The notes under the pieces: generated by a model
What the model saw: only the letters and a program-made list of their open reading frames with translations
The model's database searches: none
Told to the model about the DNA's origin: nothing
In this document: positions 1 through 5,008 of the stretch, in pieces
How the letters are laid out: every line of letters begins with the position of its first letter
How positions within the stretch are numbered: position 1 is the stretch's first letter
Made by a program: the position numbers and the translations under genes
Source of the DNA: Lachnospiraceae bacterium
GTDB taxonomy: Bacteria; Bacillota; Clostridia; Lachnospirales; Lachnospiraceae
DNA length: 5,008 bases
Direction: 5' to 3'
Assembly (NCBI GenBank): GCA_003489085.1
Contig: DNJM01000013.1
Location: 477-5,484 of the forward strand

Positions 1-1949
1 TTGATGCCGTCTCCGACCATGGCTACCTTTCCTTTTCGCTTTAATGCCCGAATGACGCTTTCTTTACCATCCGGAAGTACATCGGCAATGACCTCATCCA
101 CACCTGCCTGTCTGCCAATTGCTTTTGCTGTACGCTCATTGTCCCCGGTCAGCATGACTACATGGATTCCCATATCCTGCAGTTCTTTTACAGCCTGCGG
201 ACTGTCTTTCTTGATCACATCCGCCACAGCAATCACCCCGACCAGTTTTCCATCACGACTGAAGAATAGTGGAGTCTTCCCGTCTTCCGCCAGCTGCTCC
301 GCACGTTTTCTGACTGTCTCTGTTACTTCTGCCTTTGTCCGGATAAATGCCAGATTCCCTCCGGCCAGAGTGCTGTCTCCCAACCTTGCTGTCAATCCAT
401 TGCCGGGCACTGCCTGAAAATCCTCCACTTCCGGGAGTTCCATATGGCCTTGGTTCTCCATTTTTCTTTCTTCAGCAAGATTCAGAATTGCTCTCGCCAG
501 CGGATGCTCACTCTTCTTCTCCAGCGCATTTGCCAGTATCAGCAGTTCTTCTCCGGAAATTCCTTCCGCAGGGATCAGGTCCGTTACTTTTGGCTCCCCT
601 TCTGTAATGGTTCCGGTTTTATCCAGTACAACGATCTGCATCTTTCCGGTTTCCTCCAGAGAAACGGCAGTTTTAAACATGATACCATTCTTTGCACCCA
701 TTCCATTTCCTACCATGATGGCTACCGGAGTGGCCAGTCCCAGCGCACATGGACAGCTGATAACCAATACGGAAATCCCTCTTGCCAGGGCAAAACCGAT
801 ACTCTCGCCTGCAAGCAGCCAGATCAGAATGGTAGCAGCCGCAATCAAAATGACAGTCGGAACAAAGACACCTGATACCTTATCTGCAATCTTGGCAATT
901 GGCGCCTTTGTTGCCGCCGCATCGCTGACCATCTGGATGATCTGCGAAAGAGTCGTGTCCTCTCCGACTCTGGAGGCTTCACATTTCAAGAATCCGGAAT
1001 GATTCAGAGTCGCCGCCGATACCGTATCTCCCGGCTCCTTATCCACCGGAATACTTTCTCCTGTCAATGCTGCTTCATTGACTGCACTGCTTCCTTCCAA
1101 CACAATACCATCTACGGGTATATTCTCCCCCGGTCTTACAACGAACAGATCCCCTTTCTTTACCTGGTCGATGGAAACCTCCATTTCCACACCATTTTTC
1201 AGAATCATCGCTGTCTTCGGAGCCAACTTCATAAGACTCTTCAGTGCATCGGTGGTTTTCCCCTTAGAACGTGCCTCCAGCATCTTTCCAACGGTAATCA
1301 GAGTCAGAATCATAGCAGCAGACTCGAAATAAAATTCGTGCATATAAGACATCACTGCGTCCACATTTCCATGCATCTGCGCATCCGTCATCGCAAATAA
1401 TGCATATACACTATAGACAAAGGATGCCGCTGACCCAAGTGCCACCAGCGTATCCATATTCGGCGCCTTATGCCAAAGACTCTTAAATCCGCTGATAAAG
1501 AACTTCTGATTAATCACCATAACCGTTATGGTAAGCAGCAGCTGGATCAATCCCATCGCTACATGATTTCCTGCGAGGAATCCAGGCAAAGACCAGTTCC
1601 ACATCATATGTCCCATTGATATATACATCAGAGGCAAAAGAAAGACAAGCGACAGAATCAGACGTTTCTTTAAAACCGGCGTTTCCTTATCCTTCAGGGA
1701 ATCTTCATCCATGCCGGCTGTACGTGTCTGACCCCCTTCAGAGGATTTCGCACCTTTTTTCGCCGCACCATAGCCCGCATTCTCTACTGCCGCTATAATA
1801 TCCGCATCAGATGCCGTTCCCTCCACCCCCATAGAATTTGTCAAAAGGCTTACCGAACAGGAGGTCACTCCCTGTACTCCGGAAACTGCTTTTTCCACAC
1901 GGGCGCTGCACGCCGCACAGCTCATCCCCGTTACCGTATACTGTTCCAT
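1..1949 (-). CDS. copA: Copper-exporting P1B-type ATPase CopA, 3' end cut by window edge
   Basis: Inner-membrane pump that uses ATP to move Cu(I) out of the cytoplasm. The first 649 residues are visible. One N-terminal heavy-metal-associated domain (about 1-68) carries the metal site GMSCAAC, with Cys11 and Cys14. A charged linker leads to the first membrane helix (about 96-112) and a Met-rich MYISMGHMM stretch (108-116). The actuator loop has TGES at 296-299. The transmembrane metal site CPC is at 399-401, the phosphorylated Asp443 is in DKTGT, the nucleotide-domain His482-Pro483 is in SEHPLA, and TGDN is at 601-604. The frame stops at GDGI (646-649), just before the Asn-Asp of GDGxND, so the last helices are outside the window; relatives run roughly 740-850 residues. 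The ATG at 1949 is supported by AGGAGAGG just upstream. CPC plus the adjacent csoR points to Cu(I), possibly Ag(I), rather than Zn/Cd. The TM7/TM8 residues that would settle this are not visible. The frame is intact. Confidence 0.96.
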   Translation of the reverse strand, partial: MEQYTVTGMSCAACSARVEKAVSGVQGVTSCSVSLLTNSMGVEGTASDADIIAAVENAGYGAAKKGAKSSEGGQTRTAGMDEDSLKDKETPVLKKRLILSLVFLLPLMYISMGHMMWNWSLPGFLAGNHVAMGLIQLLLTITVMVINQKFFISGFKSLWHKAPNMDTLVALGSAASFVYSVYALFAMTDAQMHGNVDAVMSYMHEFYFESAAMILTLITVGKMLEARSKGKTTDALKSLMKLAPKTAMILKNGVEMEVSIDQVKKGDLFVVRPGENIPVDGIVLEGSSAVNEAALTGESIPVDKEPGDTVSAATLNHSGFLKCEASRVGEDTTLSQIIQMVSDAAATKAPIAKIADKVSGVFVPTVILIAAATILIWLLAGESIGFALARGISVLVISCPCALGLATPVAIMVGNGMGAKNGIMFKTAVSLEETGKMQIVVLDKTGTITEGEPKVTDLIPAEGISGEELLILANALEKKSEHPLARAILNLAEERKMENQGHMELPEVEDFQAVPGNGLTARLGDSTLAGGNLAFIRTKAEVTETVRKRAEQLAEDGKTPLFFSRDGKLVGVIAVADVIKKDSPQAVKELQDMGIHVVMLTGDNERTAKAIGRQAGVDEVIADVLPDGKESVIRALKRKGKVAMVGDGI

Positions 1950-1953
1950 TTTT

Positions 1954-1961
1954 CCTCTCCT
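1954..1961 (-). promoter_or_regulatory. copA ribosome binding site overlapping the csoR stop codon
   Basis: Read on the minus strand, AGGAGAGG lies 4 bases before the copA ATG (7 bases measured from the AGGAG core). Its first two bases are also the last two of the csoR TAG stop at 1962-1960. Ribosomes ending csoR finish on the copA initiation site, which suggests translational coupling within one transcript. That is an inference from the spacing. Confidence 0.8.
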
Positions 1962-2262
1962 ATCTCATCAGCTTCTGCAGTGTCACTACCAGCTCATCAA
2001 TCGTTTCATCCTTTCCTGCACGAATATCATCTGCTACGCAGGTACGGATATGATTCGCCAGCAGGACTTTATTAAAACTGTTCAGCGCCGCGTTGACCGC
2101 TGAAACCTGCACTAAAATATCTGTACAATAAGTATTGTTCTCAACCATCTTTTTTATGCCCCGTACCTGTCCTTCGATCCGGTTCAGACGATGAATCAGG
2201 TCTTTGTACTCCTGCTCCGAACGCTCTTTGGTTTTATGACAGCATTCTTTTTTTATCTCCAT
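1960..2262 (-). CDS. csoR: Copper-sensing transcriptional repressor CsoR (DUF156 family)
   Basis: Cytosolic all-helical repressor that holds copper efflux genes off and leaves DNA when it binds Cu(I). The protein is 100 residues, normal for the family. The family core is clear: HRLNRIEGQVRGI at 24-36, then the Cu(I) ligand pattern Cys46 (in NTYCTDIL), His71 and Cys75 (in ANHIRTC). Tyr45 next to the first ligand matches the second-shell Tyr of characterised CsoR proteins. His71 separates it from the persulfide sensor CstR, which lacks this His, and from formaldehyde sensor FrmR and nickel sensor RcnR, which have a different ligand set. An N-terminal extension has Cys7, Cys8 and His9, which could add a metal contact, though nothing proves this. 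The ATG follows AGGAGG by 9 bases. It is the first gene of a csoR-copA transcript and lies behind a promoter with a CsoR-type operator, so it probably represses itself. Confidence 0.94.
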   Translation of the reverse strand: MEIKKECCHKTKERSEQEYKDLIHRLNRIEGQVRGIKKMVENNTYCTDILVQVSAVNAALNSFNKVLLANHIRTCVADDIRAGKDETIDELVVTLQKLMR

Positions 2263-2271
2263 ACGCTTCTT

Positions 2272-2277
2272 CCTCCT
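2272..2277 (-). promoter_or_regulatory. csoR ribosome binding site
   Basis: AGGAGG on the minus strand, 9 bases before the csoR ATG. It is a perfect Shine-Dalgarno core and fixes the start at 2262. Confidence 0.8.
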
Positions 2278-2289
2278 GTTCCTGAATAA

Positions 2290-2318
2290 ATTATATACCC
2301 CCTCAGGGTATATGTCAA
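2290..2318 (-). promoter_or_regulatory. Sigma-A promoter of csoR-copA
   Basis: On the minus strand, -35 TTGACA (2318-2313) and -10 TATAAT (2295-2290) are both perfect consensus, separated by exactly 17 bases. Transcription should begin near 2283, leaving a leader of about 20 bases before csoR. So strong a promoter needs a repressor, which fits the operator lying in its spacer. Confidence 0.9.
2293..2313. promoter_or_regulatory. CsoR operator, perfect inverted repeat
   Basis: ATATACCC (2293-2300) and GGGTATAT (2306-2313) are perfect reverse complements around a 5-base centre, CCTCA. The ATACCC...GGGTAT layout with a G/C tract is the known CsoR binding pattern in Firmicutes. The arms touch both promoter hexamers: the left arm shares 2293-2295 with the -10, and the right arm shares 2313 with the -35. 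Bound CsoR would therefore block RNA polymerase directly. Assignment to CsoR is inferred from pattern and position. Confidence 0.88.
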
Positions 2319-2421
2319 TATCCTATTATCTTCCTTTTTATCTAAACTATAGGAAACAACCCCAGAGCCACAGCCAGAGGCCGTGATTCTGCCGTCGTTT
2401 CCGGATATTTCCTTTTCTCTC

Positions 2422-3174
2422 CTATCCAAATACACCGGTTACTTTCAGTGCCAGCAGCACCAATACCAGAAGAATACTTGGACGTACAATTTTACTGCCG
2501 TTCTTCATGACCAGTCCTGCTCCCAGATAACCGCCTGCCATATTGCAGGCAGCTGCTGCCAGTCCCAACGAAAGTACAGCCTGCCCATTCACAAGAAAAA
2601 TGCTAAGTGCAGTCAGATTGGTCACCAGATTAATAACCTTTGCCTGTCCATTTGCTGCCTTGATATTCAGGCGGGCAAATATGGTAAAGGCGATAATCAG
2701 AAAGGTACCTGTCCCGGGTCCATAAAAGCCATCATAAATTCCGATCAGAAAGGAAACCAATGCCGTAATCAGATACATCTGCAGATCCGGTTTCACCTGA
2801 TCCGTTCCCTTATCCTGAAACAGTTTCTTGTTCAGGACCAGTAATGCGGATATCGGAAGCAGCGCAATCATCACATACAGCATATACTTCTCATCCACAC
2901 TCATGGATAGATTGGCCCCGACAGCAGAACCAATGACAGCGCCTGCGATCCCAGGCAGTGCCAGTTTAAAATTCACCAGTCCATTTTTTATAAACCGCAT
3001 CGTTGCCAGCATAGTGCCACAGGTAGACGACATCTTATTCGTAGCAATGGCCGCATGGGGCGGCAGTCCTGCCAGCAGATAGGCAGGCAGGGATATCAGA
3101 CCCCCGCCCCCTCCGATAGCATCGATCAGACCCGCCAGAAATAAAAACGGGCAGACAATCATATACATCTTCAT
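2422..3174 (-). CDS. TSUP family membrane transporter (TauE/SafE, YfcA-like)
   Basis: Integral membrane protein of 250 residues, the usual size for the family, whose characterised members export sulfite, sulfoacetate or related organic anions. Two related halves are visible. The first has GLIDAIGGGGGLISLP (15-30) followed by ATNKMSS (44-50). The second has GIYDGFYGPGTGTFLI (145-160) followed by NGQAKVINLVTN (176-187). Hydrophobic helices fill most of the rest, with a polar loop near 115-132. The substrate cannot be told from sequence. Two starts are possible: the ATG at 3174 has AGGA only 2 bases before it, whereas the ATG two codons later (3168) sits 8 bases from the same AGGA and may be the real one. 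The peptidase gene ends 25 bases upstream on the same strand, so the two are probably co-transcribed. The csoR promoter lies downstream of this gene, so CsoR need not control it. No clear terminator follows its stop. Confidence 0.9.
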   Translation of the reverse strand: MKMYMIVCPFLFLAGLIDAIGGGGGLISLPAYLLAGLPPHAAIATNKMSSTCGTMLATMRFIKNGLVNFKLALPGIAGAVIGSAVGANLSMSVDEKYMLYVMIALLPISALLVLNKKLFQDKGTDQVKPDLQMYLITALVSFLIGIYDGFYGPGTGTFLIIAFTIFARLNIKAANGQAKVINLVTNLTALSIFLVNGQAVLSLGLAAAACNMAGGYLGAGLVMKNGSKIVRPSILLVLVLLALKVTGVFG

Positions 3175-3199
3175 AATCCTTTTCCATCCTTATCTTTTC

Positions 3200-4279
3200 T
3201 TATGTCAATGCTGCATTTCCTCCTGCCTGCCGCAGCAGCTTTTCCAGGCTCTGCAGACATCTGCCCTTTCTGCCTGTTACCGTTTCCGCATGCAGCATAG
3301 AGCTTAGAACTGCCTCCTCTACGGTCTCGGCAACTCCACGGAACAGCACATCCATCTGGTCATCCGCCAGCATTCCAAAGGACAGCACATCCGTTGCCGG
3401 CACATGAGGGATCCGATTGGCCGTAGTAAATGCAATGACAATTTCACCGCTCCCATTCATCATATAGGACCCGGTTCTGGCAAGTCCCATAGCAGCCCGC
3501 TTACAAAGCCTTTTTAGCTGCCGTTCCGAAAGCGGAACATCCGTTGCCAGAAGTGTAATGACAGAACCTCTGTCTCTCTCATTTACTGACAGAGGCTTCT
3601 CTTTACCGGCTTCCAAAAGCTTTCCCATCTGTTTCCCATTGATCTCCAGATCCGAAAGCAGTCCATGGTTGGTCAGCGTCAATGCACCGATTGTATACCA
3701 GGTGTCATCCATTTGAAACCTTCGTGAAGCAGAGCCGATACCACCCTTTAAGCCATGGCACTTCATTCCCCTTCCTGCGCCTACGGCGCCCTCTTCAAAA
3801 TCTGCCCGGCAATTTCCCAGTGCTTCCTTCGCATGCTCCTTCGTTACATGCAGTCCCCGGATATCACTTAAATAACCATCATTGCACTCACAGACTACCG
3901 GATTCACCGTACCTGTGGTATTTCCGATTTCCGGATTTTGTTCCAGCATATATTCGACAAGCGCCGTACTGACAGTTCCTACACTCAGTGTATTTGTCAG
4001 CAGCACCGGCGTCTCCAGAAATCCCATTTCTTCAATTTCTACCAGCCCTGTTGTTTTTCCAAATCCATTCAGCACATGACACGCTGCCATCACCTTATCC
4101 CGGAACAAATTCCCGGAATGCGGCAGTACAGCAGTCACGCCGGTCTGCACTGCTCCGTCACTGACCGTACAATGTCCTACCGTTACACCCGGTACGTCAC
4201 TGATCAGATTGCGCTCTCCCTTTTTCATGCTCCCTGTTCTGATATTCCATGTCTGATCAATTCCCACGTCTTCTTCCAC
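3200..4279 (-). CDS. DmpA/P1-family aminopeptidase (peptidase family S58, L-aminopeptidase/D-esterase)
   Basis: Self-processing N-terminal nucleophile hydrolase that removes N-terminal residues from peptides, amides or esters; relatives include DmpA and the beta-peptidyl aminopeptidase BapA. Recognisable blocks are ISDVPGVTVGH (26-36), GAVGAGRGMKCHGLKGG (164-180) with an SAS triplet just after, TNHG (203-206), a Gly-Ser junction at 238-239 followed by ITLLATDVPL, NGSGEI (275-280) and AFTTANR (283-289). Ser239, Ser277 and Glu279 keep the spacing of the DmpA/BapA catalytic Ser250, Ser288 and Glu290. Cleavage before Ser239 would give an alpha chain of about 238 and a beta chain of about 121 residues. 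There is no signal peptide, so it is probably cytoplasmic. The longest frame begins at a GTG at 4279, with AGGA only 4 bases before it. A GTG at 4267 lies 8 bases after AAGGTGG and is a better-spaced start; an ATG at 4228 is also possible. The natural substrate is unknown. Confidence 0.9.
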   Translation of the reverse strand: MEEDVGIDQTWNIRTGSMKKGERNLISDVPGVTVGHCTVSDGAVQTGVTAVLPHSGNLFRDKVMAACHVLNGFGKTTGLVEIEEMGFLETPVLLTNTLSVGTVSTALVEYMLEQNPEIGNTTGTVNPVVCECNDGYLSDIRGLHVTKEHAKEALGNCRADFEEGAVGAGRGMKCHGLKGGIGSASRRFQMDDTWYTIGALTLTNHGLLSDLEINGKQMGKLLEAGKEKPLSVNERDRGSVITLLATDVPLSERQLKRLCKRAAMGLARTGSYMMNGSGEIVIAFTTANRIPHVPATDVLSFGMLADDQMDVLFRGVAETVEEAVLSSMLHAETVTGRKGRCLQSLEKLLRQAGGNAALT

Positions 4280-4287
4280 CTTTTCCT

Positions 4288-4299
4288 ATTGCCGGCAAT
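4288..4299. repeat. Perfect 12-base palindrome just upstream of the peptidase start
   Basis: ATTGCCGGCAAT is its own reverse complement with no spacer. It ends one base before the AGGA of the peptidase ribosome binding site on the minus strand, inside the predicted leader. It may be an operator half, or may occur by chance; its function is unknown. Confidence 0.45.
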
Positions 4300-4321
4300 C
4301 CGCCATTTTTCTCCAGCTTCA

Positions 4322-4330
4322 ATTCTATCA
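4322..4330 (-). promoter_or_regulatory. Putative extended -10 promoter of the peptidase-TSUP operon
   Basis: On the minus strand, TGATAGAAT reads as TG, one base, TAGAAT. This is an extended -10 element with one mismatch to TATAAT. No good -35 is seen 16-18 bases upstream, which extended -10 promoters can tolerate. Transcription would start near 4315, giving a leader of roughly 35-50 bases depending on the start codon. Confidence 0.45.
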
Positions 4331-4332
4331 CA

Positions 4333-4349
4333 GGTATTCTTTGAATACC
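4333..4349. repeat. 17-base perfect inverted repeat, candidate operator
   Basis: GGTATTC (4333-4339) and GAATACC (4343-4349) are exact reverse complements around TTT. The repeat lies 5-6 bases upstream of the putative -10 of the minus-strand operon, where a bound repressor would block polymerase. It is in the divergent region between the peptidase and the plus-strand gene. The regulator is not known and no candidate for it is encoded nearby; CsoR is unlikely because the arms lack the G/C tract. Confidence 0.5.
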
Positions 4350-4378
4350 ACCCCAACCTGAAAGTTCCCGCAGATTTT

Positions 4379-4404
4379 GCAGGAAACGCTTCCTTTCTTC
4401 CTGC
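4379..4404. repeat. Inverted repeat upstream of the plus-strand hypothetical gene
   Basis: GCAGGAA (4379-4385) and TTCCTGC (4398-4404) are perfect 7-base arms around 12 bases. A nested alternative pairs AGGAA (4381-4385) with TTCCT (4390-4394) around ACGC. The two hairpins cannot form together. The right arm overlaps the possible -10 of the plus-strand gene. The role is unknown. Confidence 0.35.
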
Positions 4405-4412
4405 ATATACTA
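4386..4412 (+). promoter_or_regulatory. Possible sporulation-type (sigma-K-like) promoter
   Basis: CATATACTA (4404-4412) fits the sigma-K -10 pattern CATAnnnTA known from Bacillus subtilis, and an AC pair at 4386-4387 lies 16 bases before it, as in that class. The motif is short and could be chance. The nearest sigma-A reading (TATACT, 4406-4411) has no good -35. Either way the leader would be only about 15 bases. Confidence 0.25.
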
Positions 4413-4420
4413 AAGCAAAA

Positions 4421-4425
4421 AGGAG
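4421..4425 (+). promoter_or_regulatory. Ribosome binding site of the plus-strand hypothetical gene
   Basis: AGGAG lies 7 bases before the ATG at 4433. It decides the start, because the same reading frame is open for about 500 bases further upstream. Confidence 0.8.
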
Positions 4426-4432
4426 TTTTTCT

Positions 4433-4909
4433 ATGGTTCTTCCGACTTTTGTACCTGTCACTGGTATCATTACCAGCATATCACCCTTTTCCCAGGAATG
4501 CTGCTCCCATCTGATTTCTCTGCGTACCACGGATGGGACTATCAACTTCGTTGTATCCGGCGATACCTTCGTTGTGGATGCAGTTCGTCTGCGCAGCGGT
4601 ATGCGCGTTACTGCTTTTTATAATCCAAATGTTCCGGTTCCTCTCATTTTTCCTCCACAGTACCGGGCTGAAGTGATTGCACCTCTGCTGCCTGGCGATC
4701 AGGCTGCAATGGGGCTTTTTGATGATGATCTGCTCGCTGCAAACGGTTCCCTCCAGCTGACACTGGATAACCGTACCATTCTGGCCACCCCCAACGGACA
4801 GCGCTACGAATGCAGCCCTGGAGGAAATACTCTTCTGGTCTATTATCGAAATACAACCAGAAGTATTCCTCCGCAGACGACACCGCGGAAAATTATCGTT
4901 TTCTGCTGA
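4433..4909 (+). CDS. Conserved-looking hypothetical protein, beta-rich, possible two-module fold
   Basis: Encodes 158 residues; I cannot assign a named family, though the sequence resembles uncharacterised clostridial proteins I recall only in outline. The start is fixed by AGGAG 7 bases before the ATG. There is no signal peptide and no membrane helix. The composition is rich in Val, Thr, Pro and Asn, as in small beta-barrel proteins. Half one (about 5-84) runs VTGIITSI (9-16), DGTINFVVSGDTFVVD (34-49), SGMRVTAFYNP (55-65) and FPPQYRAEVIAP (73-84). Half two (about 104-158) has SLQLTLDNRT (106-115), NTLLVYYRNTTRSIPP (132-147) and PQTTPRKIIVF (147-157). Both end in a Tyr-containing strand, a Pro-rich turn with PPQ, and a final Val/Ile strand, so an OB-like tandem is plausible but inferred. 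Cys23, Cys24, Cys127 and Cys158 are the only cysteines. It is transcribed away from the peptidase operon and followed by a hairpin, so it is probably a single-gene unit. Confidence 0.85.
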   Translation: MVLPTFVPVTGIITSISPFSQECCSHLISLRTTDGTINFVVSGDTFVVDAVRLRSGMRVTAFYNPNVPVPLIFPPQYRAEVIAPLLPGDQAAMGLFDDDLLAANGSLQLTLDNRTILATPNGQRYECSPGGNTLLVYYRNTTRSIPPQTTPRKIIVFC

Positions 4910-4921
4910 TCTCTCCAGTAA

Positions 4922-4988
4922 CGGAGCGTTCTCTTTTCTCTAAAGGCACGCTCCGCCTGTCCCAGATTCCCTTTTTTCTGTTTTTTTA
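4922..4988 (+). terminator. Hairpin and downstream T-rich tract, possible terminator
   Basis: CGGAGCGT (4922-4929) pairs perfectly with ACGCTCCG (4948-4955). Inside, CTTT (4933-4936) can pair with AAAG (4942-4945) to extend the stem after a small internal loop. T runs follow at 4972-4988, but about 16 bases after the stem rather than at once, so this is not a textbook intrinsic terminator. The position 12 bases after the hypothetical gene's stop suits transcript ending or 3'-end protection. Confidence 0.45.
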
Positions 4989-5008
4989 TAATTTTCAACA
5001 TATTTCTA

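Noticed and set aside
1..1400. Several plus-strand frames of 80-140 codons opposite copA.
   Set aside because: They are antisense to a gene with all P-type ATPase motifs, are Ser/Pro/His-rich and have no ribosome binding sites.
1960..2262. Calling the regulator CstR, FrmR or RcnR instead of CsoR.
   Set aside because: The Cys46-His71-Cys75 ligand set and the copA gene directly downstream fit the copper sensor.
2361..2382. Repeated CCAGAG/CCACAG units between the TSUP gene and csoR.
   Set aside because: They are short imperfect direct repeats that do not form a stem or a recognised site.
2403..2427. GGATA...TATCC pairing just after the TSUP stop, as a terminator.
   Set aside because: The stem is 5 bp with a long loop and no T run follows; it is too weak to call.
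2253..2435. A 60-codon minus-strand frame running from the TSUP 3' end into the csoR start.
   Set aside because: It covers the csoR promoter and operator, has no ribosome binding site and has no protein-like pattern.
3938..4432. Extension of the plus-strand hypothetical gene upstream in the same frame, to 323 codons.
   Set aside because: The extension is antisense to the peptidase gene and reads as low-complexity His/Cys/Ser-rich shadow sequence; the ribosome binding site at 4421-4425 fixes the start at 4433.
4225..4545. Minus-strand frame of 106 codons across the divergent intergenic region.
   Set aside because: It overlaps the peptidase start in another frame and the plus-strand gene in antisense, and lacks a ribosome binding site or family resemblance.
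4644..4883. Minus-strand 79-codon frame inside the hypothetical gene.
   Set aside because: It is an antisense shadow with no initiation signal and biased Gly/Arg/Gln/Trp composition.

Overview
The window looks like chromosomal DNA of a low- to mid-GC Firmicute, most likely a clostridial gut organism of the Lachnospiraceae type. This is inferred from the protein style (a one-HMA CopA beginning MEQYTVTGMSCAAC, a 100-residue CsoR), strong purine-rich Shine-Dalgarno sites and a consensus sigma-A promoter. No genus can be fixed from the sequence alone.

Four genes lie on the minus strand and one on the plus strand. From the left edge, bases 1-1949 hold a copper-exporting P1B-type ATPase (copA). 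It is cut by the window edge inside its GDGIND motif, so its last membrane helices are missing. Ten bases upstream of it lies csoR (1960-2262), the copper-sensing repressor. In front of csoR is a consensus promoter (TTGACA, 17 bases, TATAAT) whose spacer holds a perfect 8+8 base inverted repeat of the CsoR operator type. This is a self-contained copper efflux unit: CsoR represses itself and copA until Cu(I) binds.

Further right on the same strand are a TSUP (TauE/SafE, YfcA-like) membrane transporter (2422-3174) and, 25 bases upstream of it, a DmpA/P1-family N-terminal nucleophile aminopeptidase (3200-4279). The two probably form a separate operon. It would be read from an extended -10 promoter near 4322-4330, with a 17-base inverted repeat just upstream that could be an operator.

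The divergent plus-strand gene at 4433-4909 encodes a 158-residue protein of unknown function. It has a strong ribosome binding site and its sequence suggests two related beta-rich halves. A hairpin followed at a distance by T-rich DNA comes after it. The intergenic stretches (2263-2421, 4280-4432, 4910-5008) are all shorter than 300 bases. No RNA genes, CRISPR arrays, insertion sequences or phage genes were seen. The least explained parts are the plus-strand hypothetical gene and the symmetric elements in the divergent region before it.
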